Positions 1 through 7,377 of a stretch of DNA of 35,966 nucleotides are shown here, in pieces. A model generated the notes under the pieces. It had not been told where the DNA came from. It saw nothing but the letters and a program-made list of their open reading frames with translations, and did no database searches. Origin of the DNA: Stenotrophomonas sp. BIGb0135 (GTDB taxonomy: Bacteria; Pseudomonadota; Gammaproteobacteria; Xanthomonadales; Xanthomonadaceae); NCBI RefSeq assembly GCF_024810105.1, contig NZ_JANUDX010000016.1, forward strand, positions 1 through 35,966. The letters run 5' to 3'. Numbering within the stretch: position 1 is the stretch's first letter; every line of letters begins with the position of its first letter. The translations under genes and the position numbers were made by a program.

Positions 1-55
1 GCTGCGCCGATGGTAGTGTGGCTCAAGCCATGCGAGAGTAGGTCATCGCCAGGGT
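1..55 (+). rRNA. rrf: 5S ribosomal RNA, 3' end only
   Basis: The first bases carry the conserved 3' part of bacterial 5S rRNA: the CCGATGGTAGTGTGG segment, the CCATGCGAGAGTAGG segment and the terminal GCCAGG block. The 5' half lies outside the window. A strong hairpin and T-run follow directly, as expected at the end of an rrn operon. The exact 3' end (about base 55) is estimated by comparison with the remembered E. coli 5S end. Confidence 0.9.
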
Positions 56-63
56 TTATACCC

Positions 64-96
64 AAAAACCCCGCTGCTCACGCAGCGGGGTTTTTT
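64..96 (+). terminator. Rho-independent terminator of the rRNA operon
   Basis: A nine-base-pair G/C stem (69-77 with 82-90), loop TCAC, is flanked by five A on the left and six T on the right. It lies about 10 bases after the 5S rRNA end and very probably terminates the rrn transcript. Confidence 0.9.
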
Positions 97-174
97 CTTT
101 GTGCGTCTTCCCGGCGTCGATCGTGCTCCTGTCTCGACACAGTCCCGGCGTCGGTTCCGCGCGTTCCCGCCTTG

Positions 175-644
175 GTAGAGCCGAGTCATGCTCGGCTGCT
201 TTCACGACACCTCTGCATGATCCCCACCGCTACGGTGCCGAGCATGGCTCGGCACTACCGGGCCGTAGGAAATGCGTTCACCTGAGGTGCGACGCATGGC
301 TCGCTCCGCTCCCGGCATCGCTTCAGCGTGTTCCCGCCTCGGTAGAGCCGAGCCATGCTCGGCTGCTTTCCCCACACCTCTGCATAATCCCCACCGCTGC
401 GGTGCCGAGCATGGCTCGGCACTACCGGGCCGAAGGAAATGCGTTCACCTGAGGCGACTGACATGGCTGGGCACTGTCCCTGTGTCGGTTCCCCGTGTCC
501 CTGCCTCGGTAGAGCCGAGCCATGCTCGGCTGCTTTCCCAACACCTCTGCATGAGCCCCACCGCTACGGTGCCGAGCATGGCTCGGCACTACCTGACCGC
601 AGGGAATGCACTCACCTGCGTTGCCGAGCATGGCTCGGCACTAC
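175..644. repeat. GTAG-headed REP/SMAG-like palindrome array, 167-bp period
   Basis: Seven 25-base palindromic elements beginning GTAG on one strand lie here. Plus-orientation copies are at 175-199, 342-366 and 509-533. Minus-orientation copies are at 234-258, 401-425, 568-592 and 620-644. Core is CCGAGCCATGCTCGG or close. Each plus copy is followed 34 bp later by a minus copy, and the whole plus/minus unit repeats with a period of exactly 167 bp, including the sequence between units. The last minus copy plus its tail is an extra 52-bp duplication. Such elements are known in Stenotrophomonas as SMAG and are mobilised by RAYT transposases; none is encoded here. The rest of 97-855 shows no convincing gene. 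Confidence 0.9.
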
Positions 645-855
645 CCGACCGCGGGAAATGCACTCACCTGGCCCGCCACGGTCGTTTCCCGAGCCCCTCG
701 ATCCTGCCTGCGACCGCATCCACGCATGCACCCCTGATCCCGATCCCCTGTAAACACGGCCTTGCCCATCCTTGCCACGCCATTACCGGGCCGAGGGACA
801 TCTACCGGCTGCTGACGCGCTACCGGCGGCCGATCACGTGCGGAGCCCCCAACAA

Positions 856-880
856 AAAACGGCGCCCCAAGGCGCCGTTT
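856..880 (-). terminator. Terminator after the M28 peptidase gene
   Basis: Hairpin with AAAACGGCGCC on one side, loop CCAA, and GGCGCCGTTT on the other. Read on the minus strand it ends in a run of T. It lies about 30 bases past the stop of the minus-strand peptidase gene. Confidence 0.85.
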
Positions 881-908
881 CGTGTTCAACCTGACAACCG
901 CGAGCCGC

Positions 909-2642
909 TCAGGGGGCCGGTGCTGCCGGTGCCGGGGCAGCGCCCTTGTCCTTCATCATCGCGTCGCGCGCCGCCTTGAACGGGTTGCCGTCATACCAGT
1001 TCGGCCAACGATCGCCGCCAGCCAGCTCCTTGCCCACGCCGTACAGCAACTGCAGGTCTTCCACCGTGCCGTCCAGCTTCCACGTGGCCGGGTCGAACTC
1101 ATCCTTCGGCCCGTGGTAGCGGTCGCGACCATACGCTTCGGCTGCCTTGCGGCCGGCCTCGACGCCGCCGTCGCGCAGGTCTTCGCCGCCATCGGCATAC
1201 AACGCGGGCACGCCGGCCTTGGCGAAGTTGAAGTGGTCCGAACGGAAGTAGAAGCCGCTCTGCACCGAGGTCTCGCCATGCAGGGTGCGGCCCTGGTTGG
1301 CGGCCAGCGGCTTGAGCATGTCCTCCAGCTCGGAACTGCCGAAACCAGTCACGGTGACATCCTTGGCGCGACCCGCCACCGACATCGCGTCGATGTTGAT
1401 CACCCCGGCGATCTTGTCCAGCGGGAAGGTCGGATGGCTGACGTAATACTTGGAGCCCAACAGGCCCGACTCCTCCAGCGTCACGGCCAGGAACACCACC
1501 GAGCGCTCCGGCGCCGGTTGCTGGTGCGCCATCGCGTCGGCCACTTCCAGGATCCCGGCCACGCCGGTCGCGTTGTCGACCGCACCGTTGTAGATGTTGT
1601 CGCCCTGCTCACCCTCGTGCTTGCCCAGGTGGTCCCAATGGGCCATGTACAGCACCGCTTCGTCGGCTCGCTTGGTGCCCGGCAGCACGCCGACCACGTT
1701 GCGCGATTTCTTCTCGGCGATGGTGCTCTTCAGGTCGAACGAGACCTTGGCCTTCAGCGAGACCGGCTTGAAGCCACGCTTGCTGGCGTCCTTGTAGGCC
1801 TTGTCCAGGTCCAGCCCGGCGTCGGCGAACAACTGGCGTGCCGCCTCGGCGCTCAGCCAGCCCTGCGCAGGCAGGCGTGCGTCCGGATCGTCCTTGGCCG
1901 GCAGGTCGTACTGCGGGCCCGCCCACGAGTTTTTCACCACGTCCCAGCCGTAGGAGGCGCCGGCCGTGTCGTGCACGATCAGCGCGGCAGCGGCGCCCTT
2001 GCGTGCGGCCTCTTCGAACTTGTACGTCCAGCGCCCGTAATAGGTCATGCGCTTGCCGTCGAACAGCGTGGCGTCGTCCACGTGGAAGCCGGGGTCGTTG
2101 ACGAACATCACCACCGTCTTGCCCTTCCAGTCCTGGCCGGCGTAGTCGTTCCACTTCTGCTCCGGCGCATCCACGCCATAGCCGACGAACACCAGCTCGC
2201 TGCCATCGACCTTTACCTCCGGCTGCCCGCTGCGGGTGCCGATCACCATGTCGGTGCCGAACGCGAGCTCGCGGGTCTTGCCGGCCTGGTCCAGCCTGAG
2301 CACGGTGGACTCATCAGCCGTGGTCTCGGTCATGGCCACGTCCTGGAACCAGCTGTCGCCGTTGCCCGGCTGCAGGCCGATGCGCTGCATCTGGTCGCGG
2401 ATGTAGTTGACGGTGAGCTCTTCGCCCTTGCTGCCCGGGGCGCGGCCTTCAAACGCATCCGAGGACAGCGTCTTGACCAGCTCGGCGAAATCGGCCGCAT
2501 TGATGTCGGCGGCAAAGGCATGGCTGGCCGTGGCGGCAGGTGCCTGCGTGGCGGCGGTCGGCGGCGGTGCGGTGGCTTCGCCCTTGCACGCGGCAAGGGC
2601 GGTGGTGGCGGCAAGGCACAACAGAAGTTTGCGGGGCATCAT
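909..2642 (-). CDS. M28 family zinc metallopeptidase, lipoprotein (577 aa)
   Basis: Predicted secreted aminopeptidase-type enzyme that removes residues from peptides using a two-zinc centre. The N-terminus is a lipoprotein signal with lipobox LAAC (Cys19), so membrane anchoring after export is expected. A PA-like insert (roughly residues 120-270) precedes the catalytic domain. The M28 ligand set is visible in order: His335 and Asp337 in AHWDHLG, Asp356 in GAVDNATG, Glu390/Glu391 in TLEESG, Asp418 in NIDAM and His470 in SDHFNF. Two consecutive ATG codons can start it; an AGGA sits upstream and favours the second (2639) slightly. It lies 49 bp after the VNG-repeat gene on the same strand, so the two are probably cotranscribed. 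Substrate unknown. Confidence 0.93.
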   Translation of the reverse strand: MMPRKLLLCLAATTALAACKGEATAPPPTAATQAPAATASHAFAADINAADFAELVKTLSSDAFEGRAPGSKGEELTVNYIRDQMQRIGLQPGNGDSWFQDVAMTETTADESTVLRLDQAGKTRELAFGTDMVIGTRSGQPEVKVDGSELVFVGYGVDAPEQKWNDYAGQDWKGKTVVMFVNDPGFHVDDATLFDGKRMTYYGRWTYKFEEAARKGAAAALIVHDTAGASYGWDVVKNSWAGPQYDLPAKDDPDARLPAQGWLSAEAARQLFADAGLDLDKAYKDASKRGFKPVSLKAKVSFDLKSTIAEKKSRNVVGVLPGTKRADEAVLYMAHWDHLGKHEGEQGDNIYNGAVDNATGVAGILEVADAMAHQQPAPERSVVFLAVTLEESGLLGSKYYVSHPTFPLDKIAGVINIDAMSVAGRAKDVTVTGFGSSELEDMLKPLAANQGRTLHGETSVQSGFYFRSDHFNFAKAGVPALYADGGEDLRDGGVEAGRKAAEAYGRDRYHGPKDEFDPATWKLDGTVEDLQLLYGVGKELAGGDRWPNWYDGNPFKAARDAMMKDKGAAPAPAAPAP

Positions 2643-2691
2643 CGATTCCTGGATCCAGTGGGCCGGTGCACAGGGGCACCGGGAAAGGGTA

Positions 2692-3354
2692 TCAATCCTG
2701 CGGTGCGGCGTCGGTGTCGAAGGTCAGCGGTTGTGCACCGCTGACCGGGCCGATATGCGCGGTGCGGTGCACGTACAACGTGACCTCGCGCTCGAACTGC
2801 AGGCTGCCGGCGACGCTGGCCTTCGGGCCGATGATCACGCGCGGCTTGCGACCGCCGGTCAGCGACAGGTTGAAGTTGGGCTTCTTGACCCGGATGCCGC
2901 CCTCGACCTGCGAGCCCACCCCGACCGTGATGTCACCGTTGACCGTGTCGATGTTGCCGTTGAGCCGCGTCTCGACGAGTCCGATGCCGCCGTTGACGGT
3001 CTCCAGGTTGCCCTCGATCACACTGCCGCGGTCGATGAAAATGCCGCCGTTGACGGTCTCCACGTTGCCGGCGGCGACCACGTCGCGCCCGATCCGCAGG
3101 TTGCCGTTGACCGTGGACACACCGGTGGTGCGCGCACGGTCGCCGACCTTGATGCTGCCGTTGACCGTCTGGATCTCGGCCGTGACCACGCCTTCGTCGA
3201 CGGTGATGCCGCCGTTGACCGTTTCCAGGTCACCGTAGACCTGGCCACCGGTGGCGTGGATGCTGCCGTTGACCTTGCTGATGTCCTCGCTGGCCAGGGC
3301 CGGTGCGCAAGGCAGCACCAGAGCCAACAGCAACAAGAGCGAAATGCGTTTCAT
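2692..3354 (-). CDS. Secreted protein with seven 'VNG' beta-repeats (220 aa)
   Basis: Starts at 3354 because GAGG lies five bases upstream and the product then begins with a clean signal peptide (MKRISLLLLLALV... ending ALA-SED). A longer in-frame ATG at 3408 would put 18 extra residues before the signal. The mature part has seven near-identical blocks of about 18-19 residues, each with the core (T/K)VNGxI or VNGxL, followed by a less regular C-terminal third. Regular short blocks of this kind suggest a beta-solenoid resembling DUF4097 or bactofilin (polymer-forming) domains; this is inference from the pattern, not a family match. It shares a 52-bp divergent gap with the EnvC-like gene and precedes the M28 peptidase. 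Function unknown; an envelope scaffold or adhesin-like role is possible. Confidence 0.85.
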   Translation of the reverse strand: MKRISLLLLLALVLPCAPALASEDISKVNGSIHATGGQVYGDLETVNGGITVDEGVVTAEIQTVNGSIKVGDRARTTGVSTVNGNLRIGRDVVAAGNVETVNGGIFIDRGSVIEGNLETVNGGIGLVETRLNGNIDTVNGDITVGVGSQVEGGIRVKKPNFNLSLTGGRKPRVIIGPKASVAGSLQFEREVTLYVHRTAHIGPVSGAQPLTFDTDAAPQD

Positions 3355-3406
3355 GGTGACCTCGTATCGGGTATGCGGCTGGCAGGCCGCCTGTGGGGAT
3401 GTCACC

Positions 3407-4777
3407 ATGCATCGCTACAATCCGCATCTGCCTGAAGTCACTGGAAAGCCCTTGCGCCACAACGCCTTGCCCTCACGCCGGAATAACAAACCGTCGCCCG
3501 GAGACCGCGGCGGCATCGTCCCGCCCTGGCTGGCGCGCGGGCTGTTGCTGGCGCTGGCAGTGCTGGTGGCGGGCCCGGTGCTGGCACAGAGCTCCAAGGA
3601 AGCCGAGCGCAAGCTGCAGAAGCTGCGCACCGAGCTCAAGGACGTGGCCCAGGAGCGCAGGACCCTGGAGGGCCAGCGTGGCCAGGCCTCGCGGCAGTTG
3701 CGCGATGCCGATGAAAAGGTCGCGCGCACCGGGCGGGTGCTGGCCCAGACCGAAACCGCGCTGCAGCGCGAAACCCGTGCCATGGAGGAGCTGCAGCGCA
3801 AGCGCAGCGACCTGCAGGCCGGCATGACCCGGCAGCGCGACGAGCTCGCCTCCCTGCTGCGCTCGGCCTACCGCATCGGCAACAACGCACCGCTCAAGTT
3901 GCTGCTGTCCCAGGACCGCGTCGCCGACGCCAATCGCAGCCTGGCCTATCACCGCTACCTGCAGCGCGAGCGCGCCCGGCGCATCCAGCGGATCACCCAC
4001 GATCTGGCCGAACTGCAGGCCGTGGAAACCCAGATCGTCGAGCGCCGCCAGGCGCTGGAAGGCACCCGCCAGCAGCAGAAGCAGCAGGCCGCCACCCTGG
4101 CCAACGACCGTCGTACCCGTGCGGAGACCGTGGCCAGCCTGGAGGAGCGCTACAAGGACCGCAGCGAACGCGAGAAGGCCCTTGGCCAGGATGCCAAGGC
4201 GCTGGAAACGCTGTTGGCCAACCTGCGCGCCGCCGCCGCGCGCGCCGAGGCCGAACGGCGCGCTGCCGCGCGCAAGGCGGCCGCCGAGAAAGCCGCCGCG
4301 GAAAAGGCCGAACGCGCGGCGGCCGCCAACGGCACCCGCCCGCCGCCGCGCCCGGGCAAGACTCCGCCTGCGGTGGCCTCGGCGCCGCCGCCCAAGGTGG
4401 GCGGGCTGGGGTGGCCGCTGTCGGGCAACCTGTTGGCGCGCTACGGCGGCAAGCTGCCGGATGGGCGCACCAGCAGCGGCGTGCTGATCGGCGCGCCGGC
4501 CGGCAGCACGATCACCGCCGTGGCCGACGGGACCGTGGTGTTCTCCGACTGGATGACCGGCTACGGCATGATCCTCATCGTCGACCACGGCAATGGCTAC
4601 ATGAGCCTGTATGCGCACAACGACACCCTGCTTCGCGATGCCGGGGCCACGGTCAAGAAGGGCGATGCGGTGGCCAAGGTCGGCAACTCCGGCGGGCAGG
4701 GCGTGACCGCGCTGTACTTCGAGCTGCGTCGCAATGGTCAGCCGGTCGATCCGGGCGGCTGGCTGCAGCGACGCTGA
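3407..4777 (+). CDS. envC: EnvC-like murein hydrolase activator, M23/LytM domain (456 aa)
   Basis: Predicted periplasmic activator of cell-separation amidases at the division site. After a signal segment (residues 44-60, ending VLAQ) comes a long coiled coil (about 62-280) rich in Lys, Arg, Glu and Gln, an Ala/Pro-rich linker, and a C-terminal LytM fold (about 335-456). The LytM domain lacks the HxxxD and HxH zinc ligands of active endopeptidases: the positions read GVLIGAPAG and LYFELRR. This is as in E. coli EnvC, which activates amidases rather than cutting peptidoglycan. The C-terminal LYFELRRNGQPVDPGGWL closely resembles EnvC as remembered. ATG 3407 is the only in-frame ATG before the signal, giving an unusually long 43-residue n-region. 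ctpA follows on the same strand after 124 bp. Confidence 0.9.
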   Translation: MHRYNPHLPEVTGKPLRHNALPSRRNNKPSPGDRGGIVPPWLARGLLLALAVLVAGPVLAQSSKEAERKLQKLRTELKDVAQERRTLEGQRGQASRQLRDADEKVARTGRVLAQTETALQRETRAMEELQRKRSDLQAGMTRQRDELASLLRSAYRIGNNAPLKLLLSQDRVADANRSLAYHRYLQRERARRIQRITHDLAELQAVETQIVERRQALEGTRQQQKQQAATLANDRRTRAETVASLEERYKDRSEREKALGQDAKALETLLANLRAAAARAEAERRAAARKAAAEKAAAEKAERAAAANGTRPPPRPGKTPPAVASAPPPKVGGLGWPLSGNLLARYGGKLPDGRTSSGVLIGAPAGSTITAVADGTVVFSDWMTGYGMILIVDHGNGYMSLYAHNDTLLRDAGATVKKGDAVAKVGNSGGQGVTALYFELRRNGQPVDPGGWLQRR

Positions 4778-4901
4778 CACCCAGCCAAACGGCGCACGGT
4801 CGCAGCGCCGCGGGTTCAACGGGAATTTATCGTCGCTTCGCGCATAATCGGGCGACGCACCCCGTGCGTGTTTTCCGTCCCCCGCCGACCTGGAGTGCTT
4901 C

Positions 4902-6347
4902 ATGCGCGTAGCCCGTACCGCCACCTTGCTGCTGGCCCTGCTGCCTGCCGTGTCCTGGGCGCAGCAGACCAGCGAGGCCGCCAGCAGCGCCAGTGACGCC
5001 GCCAGCAACGAGGAAGCGGTGACATCGCGGGTACCGCTGGAAGAGATCCGGCGCTACGTGGCGGTCTACAACGCGGTGCGCGCCGCCTACGTGGACCCGG
5101 TGGATGACAAGAAACTGATGCAGTCGGCCATCCGCGGCCTGCTGCTGGACCTGGATCCGCACAGCACCTACTTCGACAAGGAAGACGCCGAGGCCTTCGA
5201 CGAGCAGGCCACCGGTGCCTACGACGGCATCGGCGTGGAGCTGCAGCAGCAGCCGGACAACAGCAGCCTGAAGGTGATCTCGCCGATTGACGACACCCCG
5301 GCCGCGAAAGCCGGCATCCTCGCCGGCGACCTGATCATCGCCATCGACGGCAAGCCGATCAGCGCCATCGAGGCCACCGAGCCGCTGCGTGGCAAGGCCG
5401 GCAGCAAGGTGGTGCTGACCCTGGTGCGCACCGGCAAGCCCAAGCCGTTCGATGTCACCGTCACCCGCCAGACCATCCGCGTGACCAGCGTGCGCAGCCG
5501 CATGCTGGAGCCGGGCTATGGCTACATCCGCCTGAGCACCTTCCAGGCCGATACCGGGGCCGATTTCCAGAAGCAGGTCGGCCAACTGCAGCAGCAGGCC
5601 GGGGGCAAGCTCAAGGGCCTGGTGCTGGACCTGCGCAGCAACCCCGGTGGCCTGCTCACCGCAGCGGTACAAGTGGCCGACGACCTGCTCGACAAGGGCA
5701 ACATCGTCAGTACGCGCGGTCGGATCTCGATCAGCGATGCGCGCTTCGACGCCACCCCGGGCGACCTGTTGAAGGGCGCCCCGGTGGTGGTCCTGGCCGA
5801 CGCCGGCTCGGCCAGCGCCTCCGAGGTGCTGGCCGGCGCGCTGCGCGACAACGGCCGCGCGCGCGTGGTCGGCAGCCGCACCTTCGGCAAGGGCTCGGTG
5901 CAGACCGTGTTGCCGCTGGACAACGGCGACTCGGTCAAGCTCACCACCGCCCGTTACTTCACCCCGAGCGGCAAGTCGATCCAGGCCACCGGCATCGTGC
6001 CGGACGTGGTGCTGCAGCCGGACAAGCGCGACGGCGATGACGAGCTGCCGGCCAGCCTGGCCGACTACAGCGAAGCCACCCTGCCAGGCCACCTGCGCGG
6101 CGACGAAGAAGGCGGCGACGGCTACAAGGCCGGTGACGTGCTGCCCGGCGATGGCCCGATCAACGCCGCGCTGGCGGAGCTGAAGCAGCCGGGGTCGGTG
6201 GTCGCCAGGCAGAAGGCCGAGGCCGCCAGGACGGCGGCGCAGAAGAAGCCCGAAGCCAAGCCCGAAGCCAAGCCCGAAGCCAAGCCCGAAGCCAAGCCGG
6301 CGGACGTGCCGGCCAAGCCCTCAGCAGACGTGCCAACCAAACCGTGA
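4902..6347 (+). CDS. ctpA: Carboxyl-terminal processing protease, S41 family (481 aa)
   Basis: Periplasmic Ser/Lys protease that trims C-termini of envelope proteins, often controlling peptidoglycan hydrolases. Signal peptide residues 1-20 (cut after SWA); PDZ domain about 105-190; S41 catalytic domain about 195-370. By the 25-residue spacing known from E. coli Prc, the nucleophile is Ser305 in GSASASE and the general base Lys330 in TFGKG. GGAG lies eight bases upstream of the ATG. The C-terminus after about residue 430 is a low-complexity tail with four (KPEA) repeats. It follows the EnvC-like gene, a common arrangement in Proteobacteria that fits a shared role in peptidoglycan turnover. Confidence 0.95.
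   Translation: MRVARTATLLLALLPAVSWAQQTSEAASSASDAASNEEAVTSRVPLEEIRRYVAVYNAVRAAYVDPVDDKKLMQSAIRGLLLDLDPHSTYFDKEDAEAFDEQATGAYDGIGVELQQQPDNSSLKVISPIDDTPAAKAGILAGDLIIAIDGKPISAIEATEPLRGKAGSKVVLTLVRTGKPKPFDVTVTRQTIRVTSVRSRMLEPGYGYIRLSTFQADTGADFQKQVGQLQQQAGGKLKGLVLDLRSNPGGLLTAAVQVADDLLDKGNIVSTRGRISISDARFDATPGDLLKGAPVVVLADAGSASASEVLAGALRDNGRARVVGSRTFGKGSVQTVLPLDNGDSVKLTTARYFTPSGKSIQATGIVPDVVLQPDKRDGDDELPASLADYSEATLPGHLRGDEEGGDGYKAGDVLPGDGPINAALAELKQPGSVVARQKAEAARTAAQKKPEAKPEAKPEAKPEAKPADVPAKPSADVPTKP
6249..6296 (+). repeat. 12-bp tandem repeat inside ctpA
   Basis: Four perfect copies of CCCGAAGCCAAG encode (PEAK)4 in the CtpA tail. Since the unit is a multiple of three, copy-number slippage would lengthen or shorten the tail without a frameshift. 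Confidence 0.95.
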
Positions 6348-6350
6348 CCG

Positions 6351-6377
6351 GTAGTGCCGGCCTCTGGCCGGCGCTGC
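6351..6377 (+). repeat. Single GTAG-headed REP-like palindrome
   Basis: GTAGTGCCGGCC, TCT, GGCCGGCGCTGC: the same GTAG head and GC tail as the arrays at the window edges but with a different core (GCCGGCC/GGCCGGC). It sits four bases past the ctpA stop, between convergent genes. The rest of the 110-bp gap shows nothing else clear. Confidence 0.75.
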
Positions 6378-6457
6378 AGTCGACCGGCGTTGCGGGGAGG
6401 CGGCGAACGGCCGGCGCCAGCGGGCGCATCCGCGCGTAGCCGCAGCCGACCGCCGAT

Positions 6458-7150
6458 TCAGAACCCGTGTCGCTTGCGCAGCCGGCGGGCGATCGCGGCG
6501 CGCACGTACACACCGTAGCCCAGGCCGAACAGGAAGCCGGCGATGTGCGCCCACCAGGCCACCATGCCGAAGCTCGGGCCGATGTGGGCGAACACCACCT
6601 GCAGCCCCGCCCAGACGCCGATCAGCAGGTAGGCCGGGGCGCGCACGAATTCCAGGAACAGCCCCAGCGGGATCACCACGCCCAGGCGTGCGCCGGGGAA
6701 CAGCGCCAGGTAGGCGCCGATCAGCGCCGACACCGCGCCGCTGGCGCCGATGATGATCTGGTCGGGACTGCCCATGGCGTAGATGGCGGTCAGGTTGGCG
6801 ATCGCCCCGCCGACCAGGAACAGCAGCATCAGCCGCCACGGGCCCAGCACCCGCTCGGCCGGCAGCCCGAAGATCAGCAGGAACACCAGGTTGCCCAGCA
6901 GGTGCGACCAGTCCGCATGCAGGAACAACGCGGTGAACAGGCGCAGCACGCTGCCGTCCTGCAGGGTCGCCCACCAGTCCTGTGGATGGGTCAATCCCGT
7001 CGACAGCGCGCCCCAGTCCAGCCACAGGCTGCGACGGGCATCGTCCGGCCGCGAGATCGACCACAGGAACGCCAGCCACAGGGCGGCGAACAGCAGCGGG
7101 GTGGCCCAGCGGAAGGCGGACTTCTTGCGGGAAGGGATCGACACGAACAT
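6458..7150 (-). CDS. Rhomboid family intramembrane serine protease (230 aa)
   Basis: Inner-membrane protease of the GlpG/rhomboid fold. At least six hydrophobic segments are visible. The catalytic dyad is Ser137 in GASG and His202 in AHIAGF. The supporting HADWSHLLGN motif (His78, His83, Asn87) sits on the preceding helix, and a Gly-rich last helix follows (GFLFGLGYG). Length is normal for a six-TM rhomboid without a cytoplasmic domain; the short basic N-terminus fits a cytoplasmic start. No strong Shine-Dalgarno precedes the ATG, but no better start exists. It is transcribed alone, convergent with ctpA and divergent from the FadL-type gene. Substrates unknown. Confidence 0.93.
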   Translation of the reverse strand: MFVSIPSRKKSAFRWATPLLFAALWLAFLWSISRPDDARRSLWLDWGALSTGLTHPQDWWATLQDGSVLRLFTALFLHADWSHLLGNLVFLLIFGLPAERVLGPWRLMLLFLVGGAIANLTAIYAMGSPDQIIIGASGAVSALIGAYLALFPGARLGVVIPLGLFLEFVRAPAYLLIGVWAGLQVVFAHIGPSFGMVAWWAHIAGFLFGLGYGVYVRAAIARRLRKRHGF

Positions 7151-7234
7151 GGATGGCGCTAGCCTAGCGCGGCAGCAGCCCCGACGGGGAATTGTCGGCT
7201 TCAGCCTGAATAGCCGCTGGGGCGGCCCACGTTA

Positions 7235-7262
7235 TTGTTTCATTAACCGGTCTCGGTATACT
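7235..7262 (+). promoter_or_regulatory. Sigma-70-type promoter of the FadL-like gene
   Basis: TTGTTT (7235-7240) and TATACT (7257-7262) are separated by 16 bp, in a locally A/T-rich patch between two divergent genes. The transcript would have a leader of about 110 bases before the ATG at 7378. Confidence 0.5.
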
Positions 7263-7377
7263 CCAATACGGCGTCGTATGTCGGGAGGGGAATCCGGCGC
7301 GTTGTTCCGGCCGCAAGGCACGGGATGACGCAGGCGCGCGTTGCCAAACATCACCGCAATTCCGGAGAGAACCAAAC

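Noticed and set aside
175..644. CRISPR array
   Set aside because: The repeats are palindromes in alternating orientation with repeated, not unique, spacers, and no cas gene is present; they fit REP/SMAG elements.
272..979. Open frame of 235 codons across the left repeat array
   Set aside because: It translates the repeated palindromes and has no ribosome site or conserved text; openness is due to G/C-rich sequence.
882..2744. 620-codon open frame opposite the M28 peptidase
   Set aside because: Shadow of the real gene, rich in Arg, Val and Gly; the minus strand has the full M28 ligand set.
4843..4848. CATAAT as ctpA promoter
   Set aside because: No acceptable -35 at 16-18 bp, so it was not listed as a feature.
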